Positions 34,971 to 45,691 of a stretch of 64,000 nt of DNA are shown one piece after another. Where the stretch lies: contig JALMQS010000128.1 of assembly GCA_024734495.1 (NCBI GenBank), positions 22,308,875 to 22,372,874 on the forward strand, read 5' to 3'. Numbering within the stretch: position 1 is the first letter of the stretch; each line of letters starts with the position of its first letter. The notes under the pieces are model-generated. The model had not been told where the DNA came from, did no database searches, and saw only the letters and a list, made by a program, of their open reading frames with translations. A program made the translations under genes and the position numbers. Source of the stretch: Forficula auricularia. Its lineage: Eukaryota; Arthropoda; Insecta; Dermaptera; Forficulidae.

Positions 34971-35690
34971 CATACAAACGGAAACTTTGGCTACAAGATC
35001 ACTGTGGACCTTTCCACGAGTCTCCATTAACTTATTAAAATAATTTATTAGAATATCAATTTCATTCTCTTAAAAAATCCGAAAATTCGAAGGATCGGGT
35101 CTCCTTCTTCAGGAATAAAAGTGTCAACGAAAGAACCTTCGTGTATATTAATATTATTTTTAATTGCAATTACATTCAAAACTTTGTGGCCAGTGATACG
35201 CCTTGATGATGTCCATAGCGGGTGTAAACGTTGGTAAAAATATAAATTAAGTTTTATTTCAATTTTATTTTATTTTGACTACGATTAAAAATTGACCTTT
35301 TTAACTAAATTTAAAATTAAAAATAAAATTAATAAATCGCTTTTAACTGAATCAAAAAATTACCGAGCCTCGCTCGGTGTTCCAGATACTCTATTCATAA
35401 AAGACGAACACACACACACACACACACATTAATTTTAATATATAATATTAGTGGTTTTCTTTATCTTTGAGCAGCCTTTCAATTCAGCATTAAATTCTAT
35501 GATTCCATCTTCAATACCTCTAATTAAATATTTTTCTTTTAATTGAATCACAATACCTTAATTGAATATGCAATTTTGAAAAGAACACATCACGCATTTT
35601 TTGACAAATACACTTTCTCATATACCTAAATCTAATGTAAAAGCTTTCCTGCACCTACCATGTTCAAAATAGGCACAACTCTGGTTTTAA
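34971..35690. other. Allantoinase intron 1 with CA microsatellite
   Basis: A CA dinucleotide repeat lies at 35410-35428. The rest is AT-rich with no supported feature. Confidence 0.5.
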
Positions 35691-35694
35691 TTTT

Positions 35695-35890
35695 TTTTTT
35701 TTTTTTTTAATTTATTTATTGTCACCAGGAACAAAGCCCATTTAGTGTTAGTAGGGTTAGTGAGGAGCCGAGTTTTAGCCGGTAGACATTTTATATGCTA
35801 GCCAAGATCGAACCCCGGCCTCCCGCTTAAACATCGTCATCATCTCGATGCTGAAGCGGGGCCAGCTCGTTTGCCAGCTTGGCTAAGTAT
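35695..35890 (-). mobile_element. tRNA-derived SINE, minus strand
   Basis: On the minus strand the order is a head with ACGAGCTGGCCCCGCTTCAG, a B-box-like GGGGTTCGATCTTGG, a body ending in AAATGGGCTTTGTTCC and TGGTGACAATAAATAAA, and an A-run (T-run on plus, 35691-35708). The 3' part is shared with 41951-42005, so the family has at least two copies. Confidence 0.65.
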
Positions 35891-36122
35891 TAATTTTACT
35901 GCCCCTAAAATGTAACTCAAAAATAAATTTTACACTACTTTAGAAAATAATTGTTGTTTTTTTTTCATTCCTGAACATTTTCAATTTTTCTGACATGTGC
36001 TCTTTTCGAAATTGCATATTCAATTGATGGCTACAGTAAAATCCCCTGGTAGCTGCCTCATGAGAACAACTTGTTTAGTGTTATTAAAATATCTTTAAAA
36101 ATGAAAAAAATATATTTTTCAG
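35891..36122. other. End of allantoinase intron 1
   Basis: Ends with the acceptor ATATATTTTTCAG. The poly-pyrimidine tract is short. No other feature is seen. Confidence 0.5.
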
Positions 36123-36473
36123 CTGCCATGGAATACCAATATTTTTTTTTTCTTCCTTTGACCTCGATGGACACCATTTGGCCATCATTAATACCAATAA
36201 TAATCAAAGTGAAATATGTCATGATAATTCAATAAAAAAAAATCAATTTTTTCAATGCGATGATATTTTTTCAGACGCTGTCTATTCCGAGAGTTTATCC
36301 GATGAAAAATCGAAGGGTCAACTGGTTGAAGCCGGAGATTTTCTGGTGATGTCTGGTCTTGTGGATTCGCATGTCCACTGCAATGAACCAGGAAGAACTG
36401 AATGGGAGGGATTCAGAACAGCCACTGCCGCAGCCGCAAAAGGAGGGGCCACTACAATCGTCGATATGCCACT
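36123..36473 (+). CDS. Allantoinase, coding exon 2 (about residues 36-153)
   Basis: This exon enters the TIM-barrel. [15 protein letters not shown] carries the first two metal ligands in HVH (about residues 119 and 121). [12 protein letters not shown] and [16 protein letters not shown] follow, all strongly allantoinase-like. It ends CCACT|GTAATT in phase 2. The first about 55 residues after the splice are low-complexity ([19 protein letters not shown]) and longer than in vertebrate allantoinase. Frame problem: exon 1 ends in phase 1 and would enter at CT GCC ATG, but the conserved frame after the run of ten T (36142-36151) is offset. One further T, or two fewer, would restore it, and total coding length is then divisible by three. 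A sequencing slip in the homopolymer is the simplest reading. A true frameshift or a missed microexon is possible. Confidence 0.85.
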
Positions 36474-37424
36474 GTAATTGATCAATTTTGACTACCACTA
36501 TACATTTCATTATGAGACGGCTTAAAGGTCGATTTTTCACCTCCACGCGGGTCTTATTTTTTCATATTTATAAGAAAATTTAATGACAGATTAGTTGACT
36601 TCTTTATGGTTTGCAATTCAATTTTTACTTATATTTAGATTTATTTCAGGGGTATTTTTAATGAAATAATGAATAAAATACAAGCAATCTATTTGTTTCA
36701 TTTTTATTTTTTATTCAAAAATCCAAGGAAAACACCGAGCTTTGAGAAAGAAAAGTGATAACCTCTGAAATAAATCTAAGAAAATAGTTTTTAATGTTTT
36801 AGAGATAGATTGATGTGGGAAATATTTTAATTAATTAAATCGCAGGATTCGTAGATATTTGAATTTCAGTCAAATCAAAATATATAACAAAAAATTGAAA
36901 ACTTTTTTCCAAACTCAGTACGCTATGTTCAATTTTTAGTGATATGTCTATTTTTTGTCAGCAAACGATTCGAGCTAAAAATTTGAAACTTGCCATAGTT
37001 GTATTACCAATACAAGCTCGAGGTTCAAATTTCTGTTTATTAGCTTAAACCTTTCAATGTAACTGATTGAACCAGTAGAATAGAAGTTTAATTTTTGTAC
37101 TAATAGATTAAATAAAATTCGAGATTCAATCAAATACCTTTATTTACAAACTAGGAAATATCTATCTGGCTTTAAGACAACCAGTGCTGCCGTTACAGTA
37201 CAAATGTTTTATTTACAGTACCTTTTTGCTTGAAAAGTACAATACTATATTAACATTAAATAAATTTAGTTTCTAGTACATTCCATAAAATATCTCAAAG
37301 GTAGGTAGTACAATTATGATACATTACAGTCCCTAAAAAATATAAGCTTCAAAATATCAATATAAAGTACGGATAGATGACGTTACACAAAGTTAGTTCT
37401 AGATATTCAACATAGTGTGGATCC
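36474..37424. other. Allantoinase intron 2, first part
   Basis: AT-rich sequence without a recognised repeat. Confidence 0.4.
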
Positions 37425-37905
37425 CTTGGACTTAGTTAGGGGGAGGGCAAGAGGGGGCAGTGCCCCCTTCAAAACTCATTGTCCCCCTAGAAAAATCGAA
37501 ACTCCATTATTACGAGGCATCACTTATATATTTCTCATTAAATTATTTCGTTGCTTCCAAAATTTTTAAATTCTACTAAAAGGTTAGTTGATCTCTAATC
37601 GGATTACCGAAATTGAAACCTTGTGGCGGCTAATCAGCTGGCCGGCTGCACCCTCTAGGAAAACTCCCTAACTACGCCAAAGCATATACCCTCCACTACA
37701 GCCCTGCCTGTATATCGTGGATAGATGTTGACTCTAACAGTCCCAAAACCCGACCAACCACCCCAACTGAGATCACGACTTATATAGCACAGGATCCCCT
37801 CCAAGCGGCCAACGGAGCCATCCGAGTCCCGACGGACGGAGAAGCGGCTCGAGTGGGGGAGAAGTCCCTTCCCGTCAGCCCGCCAAGGCTCGCCTCTCCT
37901 ACGCT
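37425..37905. repeat. hAT-like compound repeat, copy 2
   Basis: Same orientation and order as 17460-17936: AGTTAGGGGGAGGGC, GAGGCATCACTTATAT, CAGCTGGCCGGCTGCACCCT, CCCTAACTACGCC, then the roughly 225-bp GC-richer unit with CCCGACGGACGGAGAAGCGG. Here the second right end seen in copy 1 is absent, so the GC-rich unit abuts unrelated sequence (GCTAATGATGG). Confidence 0.65.
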
Positions 37906-39079
37906 AATGATGGTTTCTATTGATAAACTTATTAAGAAAATTCATTTAAAAATACAATTTGCAAGTCAAAATATCTTAATTTAAATTAACAGCTTTTGTA
38001 GCTGAACACGATTTATCTTTTGAAGTGATGTAATACTTCCCTCATTTTATATAGTCACTCTGTGTAGATTCGGACTTTGCCGTTGGTATTAAAGCAAGTA
38101 GAACGAAAACTACAAACATAATAAAATTTGTGCCATACCAAGTTAGGAAAAAAATTATTTCTCTTGTCAACACAACATTTTTCTCAATAAAATCATAGAG
38201 GAAACAACGGACGTGTCTACTAAAAATATACAAAAAAATAAAGTGGCTCGATTTTTTAACCCATTACATACATTTTACTAAAATGAATAGTACATTCGAA
38301 TAAAAGCTCGCTGCACCACTGAAGAGAACCACTCTCTTATTGAGCTGCTTACAATAAAGTCTAGCCTTTTTTCAAATATTTATTAAATGAAATAATCTTG
38401 ATATAATCACTGTAAATAACTCTCAAATTAGGTATTATTTAATTTTGTTGTAGTATAATCTGTAACTAGATAAATAAAAATGACAAAAATAGGAAAGTAA
38501 ATATTGCTTTAGGAATGTAAATAGATCCATAAGTATTTTGATATTAATGACATATTATAGCAATAAAACACTGTTAAATGAAACAAGAAGAGGTTGTTAT
38601 TATGACAAGCTATCTTTATTGGCTATTTTAAGCCCTAAAAAAGAAGAGAAGAGCCCCTAAAACGTAGGTTCTTAAAAGATTGAAAATTACTAAAATCTAA
38701 AAAATTTCTATTATTTGTATTTACCCGTTTCATTATTCTTGGGCTTCCTATCCATCAAATCTTCATAGGAATATATAGTAAATTTTGTGACAAGCAGCCC
38801 CGAGGTACCCTATTATTTAAAACTTAATTTAGAACCTTCTTTGTCACCTTATTTAATTGTAAGTGATATCATATGAAAGATACACAGAAAAATGAGACGC
38901 TTCTAAATATTTAAAATAATCTGCGTTTTTTAAGTAACAAAATATAAGTTGGCGAGCTATTTGAGTTTCTCCTCAGTTTCTTTCTTTCCAATCGATCAAT
39001 AGTTTTATTGGCAAGTCGCCACTGTTTCTTGCTATGTAGGTATATCCAATAATAAGGAATGGGATATTTGTTTGTGAAG
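37906..39079. other. Allantoinase intron 2, remainder
   Basis: AT-rich sequence, ending at a weak acceptor TTTGTGAAG before exon 3. No other feature is supported. Confidence 0.4.
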
Positions 39080-39239
39080 GAATTCGATACCATCGACAAC
39101 GACGGTAGAGGCTCTTAACGAAAAGGCACTGGCAGCCCAGGGTCAAACACATGTCGATGTGGCCTTCTGGGGGGGTGTCGTACCCGATAACAAAGCCCAT
39201 CTAAGACCACTACTTGCAGCGGGTGTTGTCGGTTTCAAA
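39080..39239 (+). CDS. Allantoinase, coding exon 3 (about residues 153-206)
   Basis: Starts with the G that completes the Leu codon from exon 2 and continues NSIPSTTTVEAL, completing the family block DMPLNSIPxTT. It then runs HVDVAFWGGVVPDN and ends LLAAGVVGFK. The final Lys is the residue that is carbamylated to bridge the two metals in allantoinase and dihydroorotase. The donor is AAA|GTAAGT in phase 0. No stop or frameshift is present. Confidence 0.93.
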
Positions 39240-39477
39240 GTAAGTCTATCTTGCATTTTCACCTATAAAATAATCTAGATCAGTGTTCCGCAACCAGGTG
39301 TCCCGGGTCAACACTCATGGAGGGTCCGCACCTCGCCTAGACAAATTCTACAATTGTAGTAAAATATTATAGTTAAAATTAAATGTATCTAAATCATAAA
39401 AAGTGACTTCTAGCTTTAGACCTTCTGGTTAAAAAAATACAAATAATATCATTTTCTGAATTAATTTAATGATGTTA

Positions 39478-39739
39478 TATATCGTCACCTTAGAGTGTAA
39501 ACCTACAAACTCCATTTGTTATCATACATAACATATTAATACCGATCGAGAGAAAAAGAGATGCAGCATCGTCCATTTAAAACTACTACTTAAAATAATT
39601 ACGATCGTAAGTTGTAGAAAAAATGTGAAAAATAGTTTCTTTCCATAATAACAATATTAAATTTTGTTTGCTTTTTCTCTGCCCTGTAAAAATTCCATTG
39701 TTGTGAGTTAGCAGGTTTACTCTCTAAGGCAACGATATA
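39478..39739. mobile_element. TIR MITE 'TATATCGTCxCCTTAGAG', copy 1
   Basis: Ends TATATCGTCACCTTAGAG and CTCTAAGGCAACGATATA form terminal inverted repeats of about 30 bp. The 262-bp element has a 259-bp relative in opposite orientation at 46063-46321. The duplication appears to be TA or none visible, which would suit a mariner-like or piggyBac-like mobiliser, but this is uncertain. Confidence 0.75.
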
Positions 39740-39824
39740 CTTTTTGAAACCGAACGTTTTGGAAGAATGTTTAATAAATCTTAATGCTTTTTGACAAATT
39801 AACTTTTAAACGTTAGTTTTAGCC

Positions 39825-39892
39825 TAGTTGGTAAAGGCACTTTTCAGCTAAAGGAGAGAAACACGGGTTCGAATCCCGTCGGGTGCTCAATT
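39825..39892 (+). tRNA. tRNA-like sequence or tRNA pseudogene
   Basis: A strong A box (TAGCCTAGTTGGTAAAGGC), a perfect T-arm (ACGGGTTCGAATCCCGT) and a 3' part CGGGTGCT that would pair with GCACCCG. The 5' acceptor strand is not complementary (AACGTTAG), and the anticodon loop between CTTT and AAAG is irregular. A T-run follows, as at Pol III terminators. It is more likely a pseudogene or a SINE head than a working tRNA. Confidence 0.45.
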
Positions 39893-40397
39893 CTATTTTT
39901 TTTTTCAAAAAATAATAAAAATTTTTCTAAATATGTAGAATTAATATAAGAAATTATTGATTACATTATTTAACTTTCGCGGCTCAAATTGCTTAATACT
40001 TTTATTTTTCATATGTTTACTTAGCTATATTTTCAAAAATAAAACTTGGGGGAAAAGGTTAAATTTTAAATAGAGTGGTTTTAATAACACATTTTTATCA
40101 GAGGGGTCGTTCAGACGTATTCTGGGGAGTCCCCGAAACCAAATGGTCTTCGGAACATTGGTCTGGATTACAATATGTAAAATGTTAATCTATGTTCTTT
40201 ATATATACTTATATTTGTTTATTTTCATCATGTAGAGGACTATCTCATTGATTTCTAATTATGAATTTTTAATTTCAATTTGGAAAGTAAATATGTTGAT
40301 TTTTAATTAAAGAAGAGCAGCTAGATTAACTCACCAGTTTGTTGAATAATAAATACATATATGTATAGATGATAATGACTTATCAATTTTTTCGAAG

Positions 40398-40499
40398 TGT
40401 TTCATGTGTCCGAGTGGGGTCGACGAATTTCCACACGTCACCTTGGATCAATTTCAGGAGGCCCTGGATGAATTAGATGGCATCGGAGGACTTCTGGCT
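40398..40499 (+). CDS. Allantoinase, coding exon 4 (about residues 207-240)
   Basis: Thirty-four codons in phase 0 at both ends. CFMCPSGVDEFPHV continues directly from GFK, giving the family block GFKxFxxxSGVDEFPxV, and is followed by QEALDELDGIGGLLA. Acceptor TTTTTTCGAAG, donor GCT|GTGAGT. Confidence 0.92.
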
Positions 40500-41550
40500 G
40501 TGAGTAGTCGCAAGATTTATTTTAATGATTAATGAGCTTTAACATCATTTTGTATATCTCTAAACGAAAAGGAAATTAATAGTAGTAGGAGATATGTCCA
40601 AAATGAGGACGACACCGCCCCACGGCGACAGTTTATTATGAGAATATGGGAATATTAAGTTTCTCTGGCATGTATGCTTAAATATGTTTGAAAAACCGAT
40701 CTCGTTTATTTGTGTTTAACTGGTAAAATAAATCATTATATATTAATTATTTTTGGTCAATTAATTTTGAATTAAACATAATTGTTTTGGCTATAGAAAA
40801 AAATAAGTATATTGGTATAGTTTTGTAAATATTTAAAATTTCGTTTAAAAATGAAACCGGGTCCTATGAGTGTAGCTAGAATGTTTGTCTGTCTGTCTGT
40901 CAGAGTATTGTATGTCGTAAAATTACAAGTGATGTGAATTCATTTTCTCTGAAATCAAAAATTATATTAAAATTTAATCGGATGAATATTTTGGGGAGGG
41001 TCGAATTTTTCCTAGGGTCAAAAAATTTAAAGGACCATGTCGGACTGCCCCAAATTGGCCATTTTTAGATAATTTTTGTTCCAGTTCAATTTCTATTAAG
41101 TATTTAAATACAAAATTCTTAAAACAATCTTGAAATTAGTTCATTCTCTCCGTATCAACGTCTAAACAGATATTACAAGTATTTGGGAAGATAATAATCA
41201 TTTTTCTGCTGCCTATCTGGCGGATCGAAGTATTATGTAAATTCACGTAGCGACGGGTCATTCAGCTAGTAATATTCATTTATTAGATACGGAACCCTAG
41301 GTTTGCGATTCTGACTCGTACTTGACTAGCTTATTAGAACCTAATCCTGTTTTTTGTACTAGTTCTTTGATTCATATAATATAAATTCACTTAACACGAT
41401 ATTTTTCTATACCTAAATCATCACATGTTATATGAGTTAACACTAATTTTTTGCTGTACAAATCCAAGCTACAAGCTCAAAATCCAGTTAACAGCAGGTC
41501 TAAGATAAAGTAAAGAAAAATTTTAGAAGCTTTTTAAAATTTAAAATATA
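40500..41550. other. Allantoinase intron 4, first part
   Basis: Near 40233 (just upstream of exon 4) and 40870-41000 there are phrases shared with dispersed repeats: the family B tail, and a TCTGTCTGTC / AATCAAAAATTATATTAAAA unit related to 46700-46830 and 60600-60780. No exon is seen. Confidence 0.45.
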
Positions 41551-41619
41551 AAATACTAGGTAGGTTTCACAAAAATAAAAGATCAGCACGACTCTATATA
41601 CTTATTTCGGGGTATAAGC

Positions 41620-41842
41620 CCATCTTCAGGAATTAATAAAGTAAAGGGTGTGTAGTTTCACAGTAAATGAAATAAAACTCAAAGAGGTTTATACAAACTC
41701 AATAAATTTCGGATTATTAGTTCATCATCAGGAGTTTACAAGTTAAAACGTGTGAAACTACACACCCTTTCCTTTATTAATTAATATCATGTTTCACCTA
41801 AAACCTACACCACTTTCCCTAAGTAAAAAACCATCTTCAGGA
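41620..41842 (-). mobile_element. Palindromic Penelope-type element, family A2, copy 2
   Basis: Element 41632-41830 is flanked by the 12-bp repeat CCATCTTCAGGA (41620-41631 and 41831-41842). It is nearly identical to 29948-30187 but lacks most of the right arm's inner part. The one-sided tail CATGTTTCACCTAAAACC is kept. The insertion point is inside the core region of family F. Confidence 0.82.
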
Positions 41843-41950
41843 GTTCACAGAGGAGTTTACCCCGAAATATATATATGTAGAGTCGTGATAACTGATAAAC
41901 AAGCATCTGATCGTTTATTTTTGTGAAACCTACCTAGTATTTTATATTTA

Positions 41951-42020
41951 ATTTTTTTTTTTTATTTATTTAATGTCACCGGGAACAAAGCCCATTTAGA
42001 CAGCACATAAGTAGAGATTT
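41951..42020 (-). mobile_element. SINE fragment nested in family F element
   Basis: A T-run, then ATTTAATGTCACCGGGAACA and AAGCCCATTTAG, is the same 3' end as the SINE at 35695-35890. It separates TATTTTATATTTAA from TTTAAATTTTAAAAAG, which are continuous in the related copy at 28369-28395. Confidence 0.6.
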
Positions 42021-42060
42021 TAAATTTTAAAAAGTTTCTAAAATTTTTCTTTATTTATTT

Positions 42061-43119
42061 AAAATGTTTCACCAAGAACCCACACCATTCTCCCTTAACA
42101 AAAAAGGCGTAAGATAGATAAATAAAACTAAAAATTGTACTAATTTTAATTATTTGGGAGTAGAAAATAAAAAGCCGAGGTATTAATAATATACGTAGGA
42201 TTCCATACCTTACACCTCACAAAATACTTGAGATATAACATTCGTTCTTATTTTTTGACTATTTTTATTTATTGGCCCCACATAAATTCAACCCTCTCCA
42301 AAATAATCCTTTTATTGAAATTTTAATGCAATTTATGATTTGCGAGAAAACGAATACACATAACTTCTAAATTTCAAGTTTGTATCTTATTTACTTTATG
42401 AGCTACAATGCTCCAATTTAAACGGAACCCTAAAAAGTAAAAACATTTTATCTACATATTTTTTGACATGTTCGTATTAAAATAAAGAAAACTAAGGCAC
42501 GATATTTGTACATTATTTACATAAATCATATATAATAAGGTAAACATTTTAATTGTGTTTTGTTAATTAATCAAAAATTATTAGAATTTCAAACGGTCTG
42601 ATAAAATGTAAAAAAATATGATTGGTACGTTTATCATTTCGAAAATGAAAAATACTTCTTGTCTTTTGCTGACCGATATCATTTCTCTTCCTCATTACGT
42701 TCTTCTCGAGAAGAACATTGAATCAGATTAGCTCTGTCATCTGGTAATAAATGACATGCTGTGTAAATGGACCGGCAGAATATGCAAATGGTCAGAGCTC
42801 TTTGAATAAGCACATTTCGTAAATTTCTCTCTTCTAGTTTAGATAGTTACCAACTTGAGGAAATATTCCAATGAATCAGCGAAATTTGGTTTTTTGGGCT
42901 ATTTAATGTATTAAAAGAAAATTAGAGCTGAGATTTAGTGATGAGGGGCTTAAGCTCCACATCGGTATAGAAATGGATTTAATTTAAATAATTCTGATAA
43001 AATTTACATAAGTATTTTTATAAAAATATATCAGTTTGTAAATTACTTTATTTGATATAAATAAATATACTATTTTATTTATCTGAGCTTATGTGTAATT
43101 GAAGATATTCACTATAATC
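42061..43119. other. Allantoinase intron 4, middle
   Basis: At 42300-42440 (minus) lies a copy of the TTTACTTTATGAGCTACA / AGGGTTCC repeat also seen near 45165-45260 and 60600-60780. At 42699-42716 there is a perfect 18-bp palindrome GTTCTTCTCGAGAAGAAC, with an ATGCAAAT octamer at about 42783, in a less AT-rich segment (42640-42850) that could be regulatory. Confidence 0.4.
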
Positions 43120-43697
43120 ATAAATGATATACAGTTGATACAATTTGATGGCTGTATATGTATATAATTAAGTAATGGAGAGGGATTCAGCTAATGGGTA
43201 GCCTCTGCTGAATAAAAAACTCCCAATTATAGAAAACGTTTCGGCTTTAATTAAATAATGCCATCATCAGTTCCTAAGAGAGTATTAGCGACACAATTAA
43301 TTTTATAAATAAATTGTCCGCAGGCAGAGTTGTTGTGGATTTTATCATAATATATACAAAATTATATGAATTACAAAATGGTACATAAATCTTGGTGTGC
43401 TCTCACTTGATATGGGCAACGTCTCAAGTACAAATATTTGTACTTGAGACGTTGCCTATATCAAGTGAGCACACCAAGATTATGTACCATTTTGTAATTC
43501 ATACAATTTTGTATATATGATAAAATCCACAACAACTGCCTGCAGACAATTTATTTATAAAATTAATTGTGTCACTAATATCTCTTAGAAACTGATGATG
43601 CATTTAATTCAAAGCCGAGGCGTTTTCTATAATTGGGAGTTTTTATTCAGCAGAGAGCTGAATCCCTCTCCATTACTTAATTATATAAATGATATAC
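43120..43697 (-). mobile_element. Palindromic Penelope-like element, family A1 (ORF-less relative of 15095-16726)
   Basis: Element 43133-43684 has the exact 13-bp flank repeat ATAAATGATATAC (43120-43132 and 43685-43697). It consists of two inverted copies of the 3' region of the coding element at 15095-16726, joined near 43435-43442 (CAAATATTTG), with no ORF. The roughly 30-bp tail (TTGATACAATTTGATGGCTG) is now on the left, so the element is reversed relative to the coding one. Hammerhead-like cores occur in both arms: minus at plus 43238-43270 (intact wording) and plus near 43592-43618 (decayed to GCCGAGGCG). Confidence 0.88.
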
Positions 43698-45384
43698 GTT
43701 TTTGAATTTTTTAATTAGAGAGACCATTTATTTATAAGTGAATACCTGTTTGGATTTATGTGAAAGCGATTCGCATAGTAAATGTATTTATTATATGTGT
43801 ATATTTATTTACATCAATTTAAAATATATTTATTTATTTTTATTTTTGCTTAGTCGTGTATAGAAATTTCTGAAATCTGTGAATAAAGCATGTTTAAACA
43901 ATCATAATTCAAAAACAGAATAATTGTAGAAAGATCGTTCTTATTCCAAAATGTTTGTATTTCTAAAACAAAGAAGTAGAGTGATGAGATTTTGGCTTTC
44001 TTTATTCAGGAATTCTGAATGAAAAATGCAGAAATTCAGAAACAAATACGTAAAATTGTTATATGAGGAACTAATATAATAGTTAGAAGATGATGAGAGA
44101 AAATTTTACACACAAGTTTCTATATTAATAAAGGTTTCGAGATTTTATTTAATTGACAAAAAATTTCGAATCACCAAATTTGAAGAAAGCATACAGAGGG
44201 TTTTTATTTTTATTTCAATTTAGGATAAAAACAAAAAACGACCATCCGAGGAATCTGTTCTTTATACATTTCAGTTGAGATATCAAATTTGTTCTGATTT
44301 AACCTTGAAAAGAAGAGAATGAGTGAATTTGTGAAATTTTTTCATTATTTTGAGTTAAGCTGGATGCCGACAAATTCAAAAATCACCTAAAATTGGTCAC
44401 TTCAGTCTTCTCTCGCAACGTCACTTTAAACTGAATTAAATTTAAAAATCGCCTAATTCTAGTTAAAAAGATCTTTGCAGAGATGTCTCACACTCTATGG
44501 AAAAATATTTGTTGACCCCCACAAGAAAATTCGACCCTTCTCAAAATAATCATTCAATTAAAAATTCACTAGGATTTTTGATTTTACATACACAAAGACA
44601 TTCATGGGTAAGGGGTCATCCATAAATTACGTCACACAAATATCAAGATTTTTAGACCACCCATCCCCCTATGTCACATTCTGTCACATTTTCATTGAGC
44701 CCCCTGTAATGTGACGTCAGACTATCACTTTTATACCCTATAATTTAATAATTAATTGTATTTGAAAATTTTTTAATTTGACTTTTGTGACATCTCAAAT
44801 GTTTGTTATTGTTATAAAACATCTTAATAAAATTAAACACATGTTTTAGAATCTATTTCACTTAGTGCTTATTTATTACACCCCCTATCACATTTTGTCA
44901 CAAATCTGAGATGCCCTATCCCCACTTACTGTGTGACGTAATTTAAGAACGGCCCCTAAGACTAATGGCTAAAATGAGCATATAGTTCCCGATGGCCAAA
45001 AAACTGTAAATTTCAAGTGTATATCTCGAGGGATTGGAATTACGTGTACAAGTCTTAGGAATTATGTGGAATTATTTTGGAATTCATTAGATAATCTATT
45101 GTCTTCTACTTGGAAATGGAAGTAGGTTTTCACGATATTAGGTCGCGGTTCACCCCTCGGTATATCTTATTTTGTTTATGAGCTACAACGCTCTGACAAA
45201 CGCGCAGACACTGTATCGACACTAAAAGGGTCCCGTTTTAATTTTGAACGAAACCCAAAAATGAGTTTTTGTCTTTTCTTTTCTATTGACCCCATAATGG
45301 TCTAACAGCCTAAAATAAAAGAAATATCGTTATATTTCTATCTATACAAATGAAGCTAATTATATATTGTGATATTGGTTTTAG
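43698..45384. other. Allantoinase intron 4, end
   Basis: 44615-44950 has balanced inverted wording around GTCACATT/TGTGACGT (AATTACGTCACACAAAT and CTGTGTGACGTAATTT), suggesting an old inverted-repeat element. 45045-45162 is the reverse-oriented relative of the 29887-30280 element. No exon lies before 45385. Confidence 0.45.
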
Positions 45385-45616
45385 ATCCATGCAGAGTTGG
45401 AACCAGATTCAGCCACTGAAGTCTCCGGAGATCCTTGTGAGTTCGAGACCTTTGAACGCAGTCGTTGTTCAAAATGGGAAACAAGAGCCGTGACGGAAAT
45501 TGCAAAAATTATTTCCCAACGCAAATGGGATCCAACAAGTCCAGTCCGAACTCATATTGTTCATGTTTCTTCAGCCGAATGTTTGGACGTTTTGCGAAAA
45601 TACAAAATTTCAAAAG
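45385..45616 (+). CDS. Allantoinase, coding exon 5 (about residues 241-317)
   Basis: IHAELEPDS gives the third-class metal ligand His (about 242). The block then runs ERSRCSKWETRAVTEI (family block RPxxWExxA) and RTHIVHVSSAECLDVL with the next His ligand (about 300). Acceptor TGGTTTTAG, donor TCAAAAG|GTGATC in phase 1. The frame is clean. Confidence 0.92.
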
Positions 45617-45691
45617 GTGATCAAATCTTGGATTTATTCAATTTAATTTAATCTCTTGACTCTAATTTCAATTTATATTGTTTTGTTTTAG

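Larger units (their letters stand above)
39281..40160. mobile_element. hAT-like element in allantoinase intron 3, with nested insertions
   Basis: Left end CAGTGTTCCGCAACCAGG, right end TCTTCGGAACATTG. The flanks ATCTAGAT and GTCTGGAT match at 6 of 8 positions. It begins 42 bp after the exon 3 donor. Inside are a TIR element (39478-39739) and a tRNA-like sequence (39825-39890). No transposase is seen, so it is non-autonomous and old. Confidence 0.55.
41556..42060. mobile_element. Palindromic Penelope-type element, family F, interrupted twice
   Basis: Left arm 41556-41631 (TAGGTAGGTTTCACAAAAAT, then GATCAGCACGACTCTATATA, then TTCGGGGTATAAG). The right arm is the reverse: CCCCGAAATATATATATGTA, then AGAGTCGTGATAACTGATAA, then TTTTTGTGAAACCTACCTAG. 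The left arm carries, on the minus strand, CTGAAGA, T, stem GGG...CCC, GAAAT (plus 41604-41629). It is split by a family A2 element (41632-41830) and, in the right arm, by a SINE fragment (41951-42020). Confidence 0.65.

Noticed and set aside
35408..35428. CA repeat as a functional element
   Set aside because: Ordinary microsatellite with nothing around it to suggest a role.
39825..39892. Functional tRNA gene
   Set aside because: The A and B boxes are good, but the 5' acceptor strand does not pair and the anticodon loop is irregular.
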